DNA of 64,000 nucleotides from SVFI01 sp045588655 (lineage in GTDB: Bacteria; Bacillota; Clostridia; Lachnospirales; Lachnospiraceae). Below are positions 52,189-60,722 of the stretch, piece by piece. The stretch's first letter is position 1. The number at the start of each line of letters is the position of its first letter. The position numbers were made by a program, and so were the translations under genes. The notes under the pieces were generated by a model that saw only the letters and a program-made list of their open reading frames with translations, ran no database searches and was not told the origin of the DNA. The DNA lies in assembly GCA_045588655.1 (NCBI GenBank), contig JAZNEP010000029.1:87943-151942 (forward strand), in the 5' to 3' direction.

Positions 52189-53664
52189 ATGAGTATTGAT
52201 GAAAAAAGAGGCAGACAATTACAACAGAGAGTGTCTGCATTTATGAACAAATTTCATATGATAAATCCGGGCGAAAAGGTCATTATTGCTTTGTCCGGAG
52301 GAGCAGATTCGGTGTGTTTGTTTCATATGTTGCTGAAAATGAGAGAGACGATGGGCTTTTGTGTGGAAGCAGTGCATGTCAATCATATGCTGCGTGAAGC
52401 GGCGCCAAGGGATGAGAAATTTGTAAAAGAGCTGTGTGAGCGAAAGGAAGTTCCTTTGCATATCTTACGGGCGGATGTGGAAGCAGTCGCAAAGCAGAAA
52501 AAACAGGCTTTGGAAGAGGCGGGAAGAGATATCCGCTATGATTATTTTGCAAAAACAGCAAAGCAGACAGGCGCTCAAAAAATCGCTGTGGCGCATCACG
52601 CCAATGATCAGGCGGAGACAATTTTATTTCACCTGTGTCGCGGGAGTGGAATTGAAGGATTGGGTGGAATCAGGCCGGTGCGTGATGATATTATTCGACC
52701 GCTGTTATGCTTAAGCAGAGAGGAGATTGAGGAATATCTATCCTACATAGGGGAAGCTTATGTCACAGATGAGACCAATCAGCAAAATGTATATTCCCGT
52801 AATCGAATACGAAATGAGATTATTCCGATGTTGGAGCGTCAGCTGTGCACGGAAACGGTATCGCATATGGCGCATACAGGAGAAGTGGTGTGGCAGGCGT
52901 GTGACTTTATACAGCAGCAGCTAGAAAAGGCGATAGAGGAGTGTGTGAGTGAAGATGGAGTGCGCTTGAGATTAGAGCTGACTCCTTTTGCGGCGTTACA
53001 TCCATATCTACAGGGAGAAGTACTTCGAGAATCTATCATTCGATTTGCTGGGCAAAAAAAAGACATTGCAGCCGTGCACGTGGACGCATTAAGGAATCTC
53101 AAAGACCTTCAGGTGGGAAGTCGTTGTCAGCTTCCATATGGAATTGAAGTACAAAAAAGTTATGAATCGCTTATTTTTTCAAAAGGAATGCCGAAGGAAG
53201 AGACTTTTTGTGTGGAAATACAGACTATCGCGCTAGAGCGCACATGGCAGTTGCAGAAGCAAACCGAGAAAACGGGAGAGCAGATGCAGACGCAAAGTGA
53301 AGATGCGGTAATTAGTGTGAATCTGCCGGATGGAAAGGTGTTGCGAATGCAGGTGATGGATTATGACCCGAATCGGGCAATACCGACAAATATATATACG
53401 AAGTGGCTGGATTATGATAAAATGGAAGAGCCGCTTATGATTCGGACGACTCGCGAGGGTGATTTTTTCTATTTTAATGATAAAAACAGAAAATTTGTCA
53501 AAGATTATATGGTAAATGAAAAAATTCCGCAGGCAGAGAGAGCGGGAAGTATTCTGGTAGCAAGCGGTAACCATATGGCTTACTTTGTGGGGAAGAGAAT
53601 CAGCAATTATTTTAAAACAGATCAAAATACAAAGAGAGTATTAGTGATAGATGTTTTAGAGTGA
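52189..53664 (+). CDS. tilS: tRNA(Ile)-lysidine synthetase TilS
   Basis: The PP-loop IALSGGADSVCLFHML activates the tRNA C34 with ATP; VNHMLREAAPRDE and AHHANDQAETILFHLCRGSG are further TilS motifs. The C-terminal TilS substrate-binding domains cover about 380-491 (RTTREGDFF). It makes lysidine in tRNA-Ile(CAU) so that it reads AUA. 491 residues is normal. It lies 22 bases after spoIIE, before hpt, the usual order. Confidence 0.95.
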   Translation: MSIDEKRGRQLQQRVSAFMNKFHMINPGEKVIIALSGGADSVCLFHMLLKMRETMGFCVEAVHVNHMLREAAPRDEKFVKELCERKEVPLHILRADVEAVAKQKKQALEEAGRDIRYDYFAKTAKQTGAQKIAVAHHANDQAETILFHLCRGSGIEGLGGIRPVRDDIIRPLLCLSREEIEEYLSYIGEAYVTDETNQQNVYSRNRIRNEIIPMLERQLCTETVSHMAHTGEVVWQACDFIQQQLEKAIEECVSEDGVRLRLELTPFAALHPYLQGEVLRESIIRFAGQKKDIAAVHVDALRNLKDLQVGSRCQLPYGIEVQKSYESLIFSKGMPKEETFCVEIQTIALERTWQLQKQTEKTGEQMQTQSEDAVISVNLPDGKVLRMQVMDYDPNRAIPTNIYTKWLDYDKMEEPLMIRTTREGDFFYFNDKNRKFVKDYMVNEKIPQAERAGSILVASGNHMAYFVGKRISNYFKTDQNTKRVLVIDVLE

Positions 53665-53701
53665 AGACTTGCAAAGGAAGAAGCTGCGAAGGGAGAAAAA
53701 G

Positions 53702-54232
53702 ATGGCAGAAAAGATTCGTGTGATGCTTTCAGAACAGGAAGTAGATAAAAGGATAAGAGAAATCGGCGAAGCGATCAGCAGAGACTACGCAGGGAAAGAA
53801 GTACACCTAATCGGGGTTCTGCGAGGTGGTAGTTTTTTTATGTGTGAGCTTGCAAAGCGCATTACGGTTCCGGTCACGATTGACTTTATGTCTGTCTCAA
53901 GCTACGGGATGGAGACAAAGTCGAGCGGTGTTGTAAAAATAGTCAAGGACTTGGAAGAAGCGATTGCAGGAAAACATGTGATTGTGGTGGAGGATATCAT
54001 TGATTCAGGAAGGACATTGAGTTATCTTCTTGATATGCTTAAGGCCAGAGGACCGGAAAGTCTTCGTCTTTGTACGCTTCTGGACAAGCCGGACCGCAGA
54101 GTGGTTCCGGTACAGGTGGATTATATAGGTTTTCCAATACCGGATGAGTTTGTAGTAGGTTACGGACTGGATTATGCTCAAAAATATCGCAATCTTCCAT
54201 ATATTGGGGTTGTCGAAATAGAGGAAAAATAA
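53702..54232 (+). CDS. hpt: Hypoxanthine phosphoribosyltransferase
   Basis: Start 53702 follows GGGAG; an upstream frame from 53669 is not needed. The PRPP-binding motif is VIVVEDIIDSGRTLSYLL, and LIGVLRGGSFFMCELA with a flexible-loop SSYGMETKSSGVV are typical of HPRT. 176 residues. It salvages hypoxanthine and guanine using PRPP. In Bacillus hpt and tilS act together to control ftsH; the same three genes are adjacent here. Confidence 0.96.
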   Translation: MAEKIRVMLSEQEVDKRIREIGEAISRDYAGKEVHLIGVLRGGSFFMCELAKRITVPVTIDFMSVSSYGMETKSSGVVKIVKDLEEAIAGKHVIVVEDIIDSGRTLSYLLDMLKARGPESLRLCTLLDKPDRRVVPVQVDYIGFPIPDEFVVGYGLDYAQKYRNLPYIGVVEIEEK

Positions 54233-54251
54233 GAGTCAGAAAGGGAAAAAA

Positions 54252-56117
54252 ATGAACGAGAACAATAGGTCAAAAGGATTAGGTGGATATTTTTTGATTA
54301 TCCTGATTCTTTTAGGTGTTGCCATATGGATCAGCTCACTTCGTACTGCGGAAACGGGGTATAATCGGACTGATTTTATGAAAGATTATGAAGCAGGGAA
54401 TATTGTGTCCGCGACGATTGCGCCAAATGCTGAGGTGCCTACCGGAACGGTCTATTTATCAATGAGTAATGGTCAGACGGTTCGGATGTTTGTTTCCGAT
54501 GTGACAGAGGTGGAAAAGGTTCTGTATGAGAAAAGAATTCCGGTCTCTATGCAGGATATGCCGAGTGAGAACTGGTTTATGTATTATGTTTTACCGATTC
54601 TTGTAGTGTTTATTGTGTTTATTTTCTTTTTCATGCTGATGAACACTCGCGCCGGCGGAGGTGGCGGTACCAATGCTCGAATGATGAATTTTGGTAAATC
54701 AAAGGCGCGTATGATCGGTGCGGATGAAGGACAGTTGACATTGCAAGATGTGGCAGGATTACAGGAAGAGAAGGAAGAGCTGGAAGAGATTGTTGATTTT
54801 CTAAAAGATCCGGCCAAATTTTCTAAAGTAGGTGCGCGTATTCCGAAGGGTGTTCTTTTGGAGGGACCTCCGGGAACCGGTAAGACACTCCTTGCAAAAG
54901 CAATTGCCGGAGAGGCAAAGGTGCCGTTTTTTTCTATTTCCGGATCTGATTTCGTGGAAATGTTTGTCGGTGTCGGAGCATCCAGAGTGAGAGATCTTTT
55001 TGAAGATGCAAAAAAGAATCACCCATGTATCGTGTTTATCGATGAAATTGATGCGGTGGCCAGACGACGTGGTACCGGAATGGGTGGCGGACATGATGAA
55101 AGAGAGCAGACACTCAATCAGTTGTTGGTAGAGATGGATGGATTTGCTGAAAATGAGGGAATCATAGTATTAGCAGCAACCAACCGTGTAGATATACTGG
55201 ACCCGGCAATTTTGCGTCCGGGACGATTTGACCGTAAAATCAGCGTCGGAAGACCGGATGTGGGAGGCAGAGAGGCGATTTTGAAAGTACACGCCAAAAA
55301 TAAGCCTCTGGCAGAGGATGTGGATTTAAAACAGGTGGCACAGACCACGGCCGGATTTACAGGGGCGGATTTGGAAAATCTGTTAAATGAAGCAGCTATC
55401 TTGGCGGCGAAAAAGAATCGGGTCTATATTCAACAGGAAGATATTAAAAAGTCATTCATAAAAGTTGGAATCGGTGCGGAGAAAAAGAGTCGCATTGTTT
55501 CGAAAAAAGAAAAGAAAATTACTGCATATCATGAGGCAGGACATGCGATTTTATTCCATGTGTTACCGGATGTGGGACCGGTGTACACGGTTTCCATCAT
55601 ACCAACCGGAATCGGTGCTGCAGGATATACGATGCCGCTTCCGGAAAAAGATGAGATGTTCATGACCAAGGGACGTATGTTACAGGATATCATGGTGTCT
55701 CTTGGAGGAAGAATTGCAGAAGAGATAATTTTTGATGATATTACGACGGGTGCATCCAGTGATATCAAGAAGGCGACAGGAAGAGCCAGAAGTATGGTAA
55801 CCCGCTTTGGTATGTCAGAAGTGATAGGAACCATTAACTACGACGATGATAATGATGAAGTGTTCATCGGAAGGGATCTTGCACATACCAAATCCATGAG
55901 TGAAGCGGTAGCAGGACAGATTGACGAGGAAGTAAAGCGTATTATTTCCGAATGCTATGACAAGGCAAAACAGATTATTCTTGAAAATATTGAAGTGCTT
56001 CATTCGTGTGCAGAGATTTTGCTTGAAAAGGAACGTATTACAAGGGATGAATTTGAAGCTTTGTTCCCGGTATATTATGAACAGCCGGAAGTGGAAGTGC
56101 CGATGGATGATATGTAA
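54252..56117 (+). CDS. ftsH: ATP-dependent zinc metalloprotease FtsH
   Basis: Two membrane helices (about 11-28 and 112-132) flank a small outer domain. The AAA domain has Walker A GPPGTGKT, Walker B CIVFIDEIDAV, SRH ATNRVDILDPAILRPGRFDR, and the pore loop FVEMFVGVG. The protease has HEAGHA with a later Asp (TTGASSDIKKAT). It degrades membrane and regulatory proteins as a hexamer. Its 621 residues include a Gly-rich linker after helix 2. It closes the conserved block and is followed by a terminator. Confidence 0.97.
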   Translation: MNENNRSKGLGGYFLIILILLGVAIWISSLRTAETGYNRTDFMKDYEAGNIVSATIAPNAEVPTGTVYLSMSNGQTVRMFVSDVTEVEKVLYEKRIPVSMQDMPSENWFMYYVLPILVVFIVFIFFFMLMNTRAGGGGGTNARMMNFGKSKARMIGADEGQLTLQDVAGLQEEKEELEEIVDFLKDPAKFSKVGARIPKGVLLEGPPGTGKTLLAKAIAGEAKVPFFSISGSDFVEMFVGVGASRVRDLFEDAKKNHPCIVFIDEIDAVARRRGTGMGGGHDEREQTLNQLLVEMDGFAENEGIIVLAATNRVDILDPAILRPGRFDRKISVGRPDVGGREAILKVHAKNKPLAEDVDLKQVAQTTAGFTGADLENLLNEAAILAAKKNRVYIQQEDIKKSFIKVGIGAEKKSRIVSKKEKKITAYHEAGHAILFHVLPDVGPVYTVSIIPTGIGAAGYTMPLPEKDEMFMTKGRMLQDIMVSLGGRIAEEIIFDDITTGASSDIKKATGRARSMVTRFGMSEVIGTINYDDDNDEVFIGRDLAHTKSMSEAVAGQIDEEVKRIISECYDKAKQIILENIEVLHSCAEILLEKERITRDEFEALFPVYYEQPEVEVPMDDM

Positions 56118-56178
56118 AAGTTGGTTTTGTTCAAGTAGATACTGCTTTTGTTGTTAAATATTCACAATAAAACAAAGA

Positions 56179-56210
56179 AAAGGTGTGCTGTTTATTGGCA
56201 CACCTTTTTG
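56179..56210 (+). terminator. Rho-independent terminator after ftsH
   Basis: AAAGGTGTGC (56179-56188) pairs perfectly with GCACACCTTT (56198-56207), followed by TTG. The remaining 56211-56340 is AT-rich with nothing I recognise. Confidence 0.85.
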
Positions 56211-56341
56211 TGTGTTGTGAAAAATAGACAAAAAACATACACATCATTTGTTAATTTTGTGAAATATGAAACTAGACAATATAAGATCCCTTTGCTAGAA
56301 TACACTTGTAACCCCCCAATACATTACATAGTTTTTTGCTA

Positions 56342-56417
56342 TACCCCATAAGAAAGAAATACCTTCTCCGAAAGGCCGGTTAACGTGTTAACCGGTCTTT
56401 CGACCCGTTTTGGGGTA
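56342..56417 (+). promoter_or_regulatory. Strong nested hairpin/palindrome before the GH13 gene
   Basis: GAAAGGCCGGTTAAC (56370-56384) pairs with 56387-56401 with one wobble; its core GGTTAAC-GT-GTTAACC is an almost symmetric palindrome. An outer stem TACCCCA (56342-56348) / TGGGGTA (56411-56417) encloses it. It is either a structured element or a LacI-type operator just upstream of the GH13 promoter; no T run follows, so it is not a normal terminator. Confidence 0.5.
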
Positions 56418-56425
56418 AAAACGTA

Positions 56426-56453
56426 TTGAATAAAAAATGTATATACTATAAAA
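56426..56453 (+). promoter_or_regulatory. Putative promoter of the GH13 gene
   Basis: TTGAAT (56426-56431), 16 bases, TATAAA (56448-56453), directly after the palindrome; GCGGAGGG lies just before the ATG at 56483. Confidence 0.55.
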
Positions 56454-56482
56454 TAAATTAACAGTATGCGGAGGGCACTCTC

Positions 56483-58612
56483 ATGAATGATAAACAGCTC
56501 TATCAGGTAGAACGAAATTTAAAATATATATCTTCGATGCGACCTGTTCTTAATAAAGCGGCTCTTTTTTCTGATATGACGGGCGACTACGTCATTCCAC
56601 CTGAACCGGTTCCATATTCCGTTGTCAAAATTCGTTTCCGTGCGGGAAAAAATAATATAGATTACGTTTATTTTGTATGTAGAGATGAGAAGATTGTCAT
56701 GGACAAAGTGGAGCAGGACAATCTGTTTGATTATTATGAGATTGAGATACAGCTGGACAATGTGAAGCTGGAATATCATTTCGAGGTTCGTGTCGGAAAG
56801 TTAACTTGCATTTACGATATGCGTGGTGTGACACGAGAGGTGCAGGATTATTACAAATTTACTCTGATACCGGGACAGAATACCCCTGATTGGGCAAAGG
56901 GAGCTGTCATGTATCAGATTTATGTCGATCGCTTTTGCAACGGCGATCCGTCCAATGATGTTTTAAACGATGAATATTGCTACATTGGAGAGCATGTAAA
57001 TCAGGTTACCGACTGGTATAAATATCCGGCGACCATGGGGGTACGTGAGTTTTATGGCGGAGACCTGGAAGGAGTAATGCAGAAGATGGATTATCTGCAG
57101 CAGTTGGGTGTTGATGTGATTTATTTCAATCCGCTGTTTGTTTCTCCTTCGAATCATAAATATGATATTCAGGATTATGATTATATCGATCCACATTTTG
57201 GTAAGATTGTAGATGAGTCGGGAGACCTTCTTGCTCCGGGAGAAAAAGAAAATCGTTTTGCTACGCGCTATATCAACCGCGTGGCAAATAAGAAGAATCT
57301 GGAAGCCTCCAATCAGCTTTTTGCCGAGCTGGTAGAGGAAGCGCACAAACGTGGGATGAAAGTTATTCTTGACGGTGTGTTTAACCATTGTGGTTCGTTT
57401 AATAAATGGATGGATAGAGAACGGATTTATGAAGAGTTTGAGGGCTATGAAAAGGGAGCTTATGTAGCAGCAGAGAGCCCGTATCGAAATTTCTTCCGTT
57501 TTTATGAGGAGCATCGTTGGCCTTACAATCCGACATATGACGGATGGTGGGGGCATGATACGTTGCCTAAGCTTAATTATGAAGGCTCACAAGAATTATA
57601 CAATTATGTACTTGAGATAGGAAAAAAATGGGTTTCTCCACCTTTCAATGTGGATGGATGGCGTCTTGACGTGGCAGCGGATCTTGGACATTCTCCGGAA
57701 ATGAACCATCGTTTTTGGAAAGATTTTCGCCGGGCAGTCAGAGAAGCAAACCCAAATGCGATTGTGCTTGCAGAGCATTATGGTTCACCGAAAGAGTGGA
57801 TCGAAAATGGGGAATGGGATACGGTCATGAATTATGATGCGTTTATGGAACCCCTCACATGGTTTTTGACAGGAATGCAGAAGCACAGTGATGACTATCG
57901 AGAAGATTTGTATGGCAATGCAGACAGTTTCTGGGGTGCTATGGTACATCACGGAGCAGCGTTTACCACACCTGCACTTCAGATAGCAATGAATGAACTT
58001 TCCAATCATGATCACTCTCGTTTTCTGACGCGTACAAACAAAAAGGTGGGGCGTGTCAATACGATGGGAAGTGAGGCTGCAAATTGGGATGTGAATAAAG
58101 CAGTGCTTCGAGAGGCGGTTGCGGTGCAGTTTACGTGGCCGGGAGCTCCTACGATATATTATGGAGATGAAGCAGGACTTTGCGGATTTACAGACCCGGA
58201 TAACCGAAGAACCTACCCGTGGGGAAGAGAAGACCATGATCTGATTCAGTTTCACAAAGAGATGATTCGTATTCATAAAGAAAATCCGGAATTAAAAACG
58301 GGATCGATCAAGAAAGCACCTTCGGATTATAACTTTATTGCATATGCCCGTTTTAACAGAGAAGAATGTTCGTTTGTGATGGTAAACAACAATCATCATG
58401 AGATAACAAAAGAAATGTCGGTCTGGGAATACGGAGTTCCGAGAGAAGCAAAGATGCAAAGGATGATGCTGACGCATTCAGATGGATATACAACAGAAGC
58501 AATGGAATATCCGGTTTGTGCGGGCAAGATACAGGTAACGTTACCGGCGACCTCCGTCCTTATTTTAAAATACCGCAATCCGGAACACGAAGAAATAGAA
58601 AATAATTCTTGA
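56483..58612 (+). CDS. Intracellular GH13 alpha-glycosidase (neopullulanase/maltogenic-amylase-like)
   Basis: 709 residues. An N-terminal CBM34-like beta domain (about 20-125) precedes the GH13 barrel. The nucleophile is Asp396 (DGWRLDVAAD), the acid/base Glu431 (VLAEHYG), and the third acid Asp510 (SNHDHSRF). HK-Y-D in NHKYDIQDYDYIDPHFG is also typical of the cyclomaltodextrinase-neopullulanase group. No signal peptide, so it acts on imported or stored alpha-glucans. A palindrome lies just upstream of its promoter. It is a single gene, followed by tRNAs. Confidence 0.9.
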   Translation: MNDKQLYQVERNLKYISSMRPVLNKAALFSDMTGDYVIPPEPVPYSVVKIRFRAGKNNIDYVYFVCRDEKIVMDKVEQDNLFDYYEIEIQLDNVKLEYHFEVRVGKLTCIYDMRGVTREVQDYYKFTLIPGQNTPDWAKGAVMYQIYVDRFCNGDPSNDVLNDEYCYIGEHVNQVTDWYKYPATMGVREFYGGDLEGVMQKMDYLQQLGVDVIYFNPLFVSPSNHKYDIQDYDYIDPHFGKIVDESGDLLAPGEKENRFATRYINRVANKKNLEASNQLFAELVEEAHKRGMKVILDGVFNHCGSFNKWMDRERIYEEFEGYEKGAYVAAESPYRNFFRFYEEHRWPYNPTYDGWWGHDTLPKLNYEGSQELYNYVLEIGKKWVSPPFNVDGWRLDVAADLGHSPEMNHRFWKDFRRAVREANPNAIVLAEHYGSPKEWIENGEWDTVMNYDAFMEPLTWFLTGMQKHSDDYREDLYGNADSFWGAMVHHGAAFTTPALQIAMNELSNHDHSRFLTRTNKKVGRVNTMGSEAANWDVNKAVLREAVAVQFTWPGAPTIYYGDEAGLCGFTDPDNRRTYPWGREDHDLIQFHKEMIRIHKENPELKTGSIKKAPSDYNFIAYARFNREECSFVMVNNNHHEITKEMSVWEYGVPREAKMQRMMLTHSDGYTTEAMEYPVCAGKIQVTLPATSVLILKYRNPEHEEIENNS

Positions 58613-58670
58613 TTTTTCGTATTGATTGTGTTAATATTTCATATTGTTAGAGCAAATAGCGCTCTTACAT

Positions 58671-58752
58671 GGGTGGATTCCCGAGTGGCCAAAGGGGACA
58701 GACTGTAAATCTGCTGGCAATGCCTTCGAAGGTTCGAATCCTTCTCCGCCCA
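58671..58752 (+). tRNA. tRNA-Tyr (anticodon GTA)
   Basis: The acceptor GGGTGGA pairs with TCCGCCC (58745-58751), discriminator A at 58752. The anticodon loop is ACTGTAAAT with GTA, the T arm is GGTTCGAATCC, and there is a long variable arm as in class II tRNAs. CCA is not encoded. Confidence 0.95.
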
Positions 58753-58760
58753 TTTTAGTA

Positions 58761-58780
58761 AAAAGACCGCAAGGTCTTTT
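58761..58780 (+). other. Small GNRA-loop hairpin between the tRNAs
   Basis: AAAAGACC-GCAA-GGTCTTTT, a perfect stem with a GCAA tetraloop. It ends in four T and could be a weak terminator or a processing signal. Confidence 0.4.
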
Positions 58781-58828
58781 GCTATTTATAGGAAAACCCG
58801 TGTAGCGAATCTATCGTACATACACTAA

Positions 58829-58912
58829 GCTGGTGTGGCGGAATAGGCAGACGCAAAGGACTTAAAATCCTTCGGGAGCAATCCCGTGCCGGTTCAAGTC
58901 CGGCCACCAGCA
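58829..58912 (+). tRNA. tRNA-Leu (anticodon TAA)
   Basis: GCTGGTG pairs with CACCAGC and the discriminator is A (58912). The anticodon loop is CTTAAAA with TAA; the long variable arm and GGTTCAAGTCC T arm are present. CCA is not encoded. Confidence 0.95.
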
Positions 58913-58925
58913 GTAAAACTTGATG

Positions 58926-58967
58926 AGAGAAATACAGCAGAAATGCCGTATTTCTCTTATTTTTTTG
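58926..58967 (+). terminator. Rho-independent terminator of the tRNA unit
   Basis: AGAGAAATAC (58926-58935) pairs perfectly with GTATTTCTCT (58948-58957), followed by TATTTTTTT. Confidence 0.92.
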
Positions 58968-59011
58968 TGTTTGGGTGTGTTTGTAGAATGTCTTTAGAGA
59001 CAAAAGTATAC

Positions 59012-59072
59012 TTGACAAGTATATCGCAGTGCAATATACTAAGCACAACGATATATCGAGGTGCGTTATAGT
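59012..59072 (+). promoter_or_regulatory. padR promoter with two overlapping PadR-type operators
   Basis: TTGACA (59012-59017), 17 bases, TATACT (59035-59040). The spacer and -10 lie wholly inside a 23-base inverted repeat (59018-59040) with 11-base half sites (AGTATATCGCA, one mismatch to its partner). A weaker copy with 15 of 21 bases matching lies at 59052-59072. This suits autorepression by the PadR protein encoded next. Confidence 0.82.
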
Positions 59073-59104
59073 GAAAAGAGAGTATATAGAAGGGAAAGAG
59101 TTGT

Positions 59105-59419
59105 ATGGATACTCATATTAAAAAAGTTTATGTTCCAATGACGGAAACAGGATTTTATATTTTGTTATGTTTGCAAAAACCCAATCATGGATATGGGATT
59201 ATACAGATGGTAGAAAGCTTAACGGAGGGAGAGATACGATTAAGTCCGGGAACTATGTATGGAAGTTTGTCAAAAATGGAGAAAGATGGCTTGATTCGCT
59301 TTATTCGTGAGGAAGAGAAGCGCAAACTATACACCATTACTGATTTGGGCACAGAGATATTACAGTTAGAATTAAAACGAATTCGACGATTATATAAGAA
59401 CTCACAGGAGGTCATCTAA
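59105..59419 (+). CDS. PadR-family transcriptional regulator
   Basis: 104 residues of winged-helix PadR type: FYILLCLQKPNHGYGIIQMVESLT, IRLSPGTMYGSLSKMEKDGLIRF, EEKRKLYTITDLG. The short form is a dimeric repressor. Its DUF2812 neighbour begins 2 bases after the stop. Genes of this pair are often linked and autorepressed, as the operators suggest. The ligand or stress is unknown; drug or membrane stress is common for PadR. Confidence 0.92.
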   Translation: MDTHIKKVYVPMTETGFYILLCLQKPNHGYGIIQMVESLTEGEIRLSPGTMYGSLSKMEKDGLIRFIREEEKRKLYTITDLGTEILQLELKRIRRLYKNSQEVI

Positions 59420-59421
59420 GT

Positions 59422-59961
59422 ATGAAAACCAAGAAAGAATCGAAAAATTTTACTATTATGGAATATGAGAAAGAGCAAATGTATCTTCAAGAGAAACATA
59501 AGCAGGGATGGAAATTGGTAAAAGTAACGGGAATAGGAAAGTATCATTTTGAGGAATGTGAGCCGGAAGAAGTTGTTTATCAATTGGATTATAATCAGGA
59601 AGGATTGAAGCATAAGGAAGAATATGTACAAATGTTTGAAGATTGCGGTTGGGAATACATAACGGATTTTGTTGGTTATAGTTATTTTAGAAAGCCCGCA
59701 TGCGAGATGAATGGAAAAGAAGAAATTTTCTGTAATGACAGTTCAAGACTAGAAATGATGAAACGAGTGTTTAAGGGAAGAGTAATCCCCATGCTGATTT
59801 TGTTTTGCGCAATATTTGTTCCACAATGTATTCTATGCTTCACTACCTATGGAAACTTTGCATTTGGAGTGATCTTGGGTGCTATCATTGTTGCATATTT
59901 AACGATTTTTATTCAGTTTAGTATAAAGTTTTATCGATATAAGGAGAATACAGGTAATTAA
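59422..59961 (+). CDS. DUF2812 membrane-associated protein
   Basis: The N-terminal 100 residues are the DUF2812 domain (HKQGWKLVKVTGIGKYHFEECEPEEVVYQLDYN and CGWEYITDFVGYSYFRKP). Two helices follow at about 122-140 and 142-165. It is a usual companion of PadR in Clostridia and may sense or respond to membrane stress; function not known. Its stop overlaps a very short ORF start (TAATG). Confidence 0.88.
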   Translation: MKTKKESKNFTIMEYEKEQMYLQEKHKQGWKLVKVTGIGKYHFEECEPEEVVYQLDYNQEGLKHKEEYVQMFEDCGWEYITDFVGYSYFRKPACEMNGKEEIFCNDSSRLEMMKRVFKGRVIPMLILFCAIFVPQCILCFTTYGNFAFGVILGAIIVAYLTIFIQFSIKFYRYKENTGN

Positions 59962-60026
59962 TGCGTAAAGAATGGTATAGTCATTACGATTTATTCCTAA
60001 GTGATTTAGAGAAAATCATTTTATAA
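59961..60026 (+). pseudogene. Possible truncated third gene of the padR operon
   Basis: An ATG overlapping the DUF2812 stop as TAATG opens a 21-codon frame (MRKEWYSHYDLFLSDLEKII) that ends at TAA. The coupled start suggests a real gene start whose body was lost; about 60 bases of noncoding sequence follow before NUDIX. Alternatively chance. Confidence 0.3.
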
Positions 60027-60084
60027 TGCAGTTGATTTAGGCAGTTGTAAGACTTTGAAGTTATAGTTGTGAAAGGATATATAT

Positions 60085-60564
60085 ATGTTAGCAATAGACC
60101 AGTCTGGAAATAAATTATTAGATTTTATTAAAATTACTGAAGAGGATGCGGCTTTACAATTTTCGCCTATAACGGTCTGCCTACTTGTTGTAAAGATAGG
60201 TAAAGATTATCTTATGGGATTCAATCATTGGCGAAAAGGTTGGGAAATATTTGGCGGGTGCCCAGAGGAAGGTGAAACCATGCGTGAGGCAATGGTACGA
60301 GAGGCTAAAGAGGAGCTGGGGATTGATTGTTTTCCTGAATGGTTAGGTCTTGCTCATTTTGAAATGCAACCAGATTACTTTAGTAATGTGGTACGTGAGG
60401 AGTATGGTGCAATATTTGGGATATCATTAGGCGAAGAATATTTGGATCAAATTGAGAAATTACGAATAGATAGAGAAGAAATCGAAAAAATCGCTTTGTT
60501 AAGGGAGATATCTTCTGATGAAGAAATAAGAGAACTTGACAGAAAACTAACTGAGTTTTATTAA
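60085..60564 (+). CDS. NUDIX hydrolase
   Basis: 159 residues with a complete NUDIX box at about 54-76: GGCPEEGETMREAMVREAKE then ELG, matching Gx5Ex7REUxEExGU. It cleaves a nucleoside diphosphate linked to another group; the substrate is unknown. GAAAGGA precedes the ATG. It sits alone in a region of small defence- and resistance-like genes. Confidence 0.88.
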   Translation: MLAIDQSGNKLLDFIKITEEDAALQFSPITVCLLVVKIGKDYLMGFNHWRKGWEIFGGCPEEGETMREAMVREAKEELGIDCFPEWLGLAHFEMQPDYFSNVVREEYGAIFGISLGEEYLDQIEKLRIDREEIEKIALLREISSDEEIRELDRKLTEFY

Positions 60565-60573
60565 GCTTATTTT

Positions 60574-60625
60574 AGGATTCTGGTGAGTTAAGAGGTAGAT
60601 ATGACTTTCAGGCTTCTGGTGAGTT
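60574..60625 (+). repeat. Short direct repeat
   Basis: AGGATTCTGGTGAGTT (60574-60589) and AGGCTTCTGGTGAGTT (60610-60625) lie 36 bases apart, one mismatch in 16. They lie between NUDIX and the XRE-SOR gene and do not code. Possibly a scar of duplication or regulatory. Confidence 0.55.
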
Positions 60626-60722
60626 TGAAAGAACGCTATTATAAGAAGTTGTATGTCTACTTTTCGTAGGTAGTAAAAACATTTTTGTATACTTATGATA
60701 TTTGCATAGGAGGTACAAAAGG

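Noticed and set aside
58671..58912. The tRNA genes as an integration site of a mobile element
   Set aside because: I saw no copy of the tRNA 3' ends later in the window and no integrase gene, so this is not supported.
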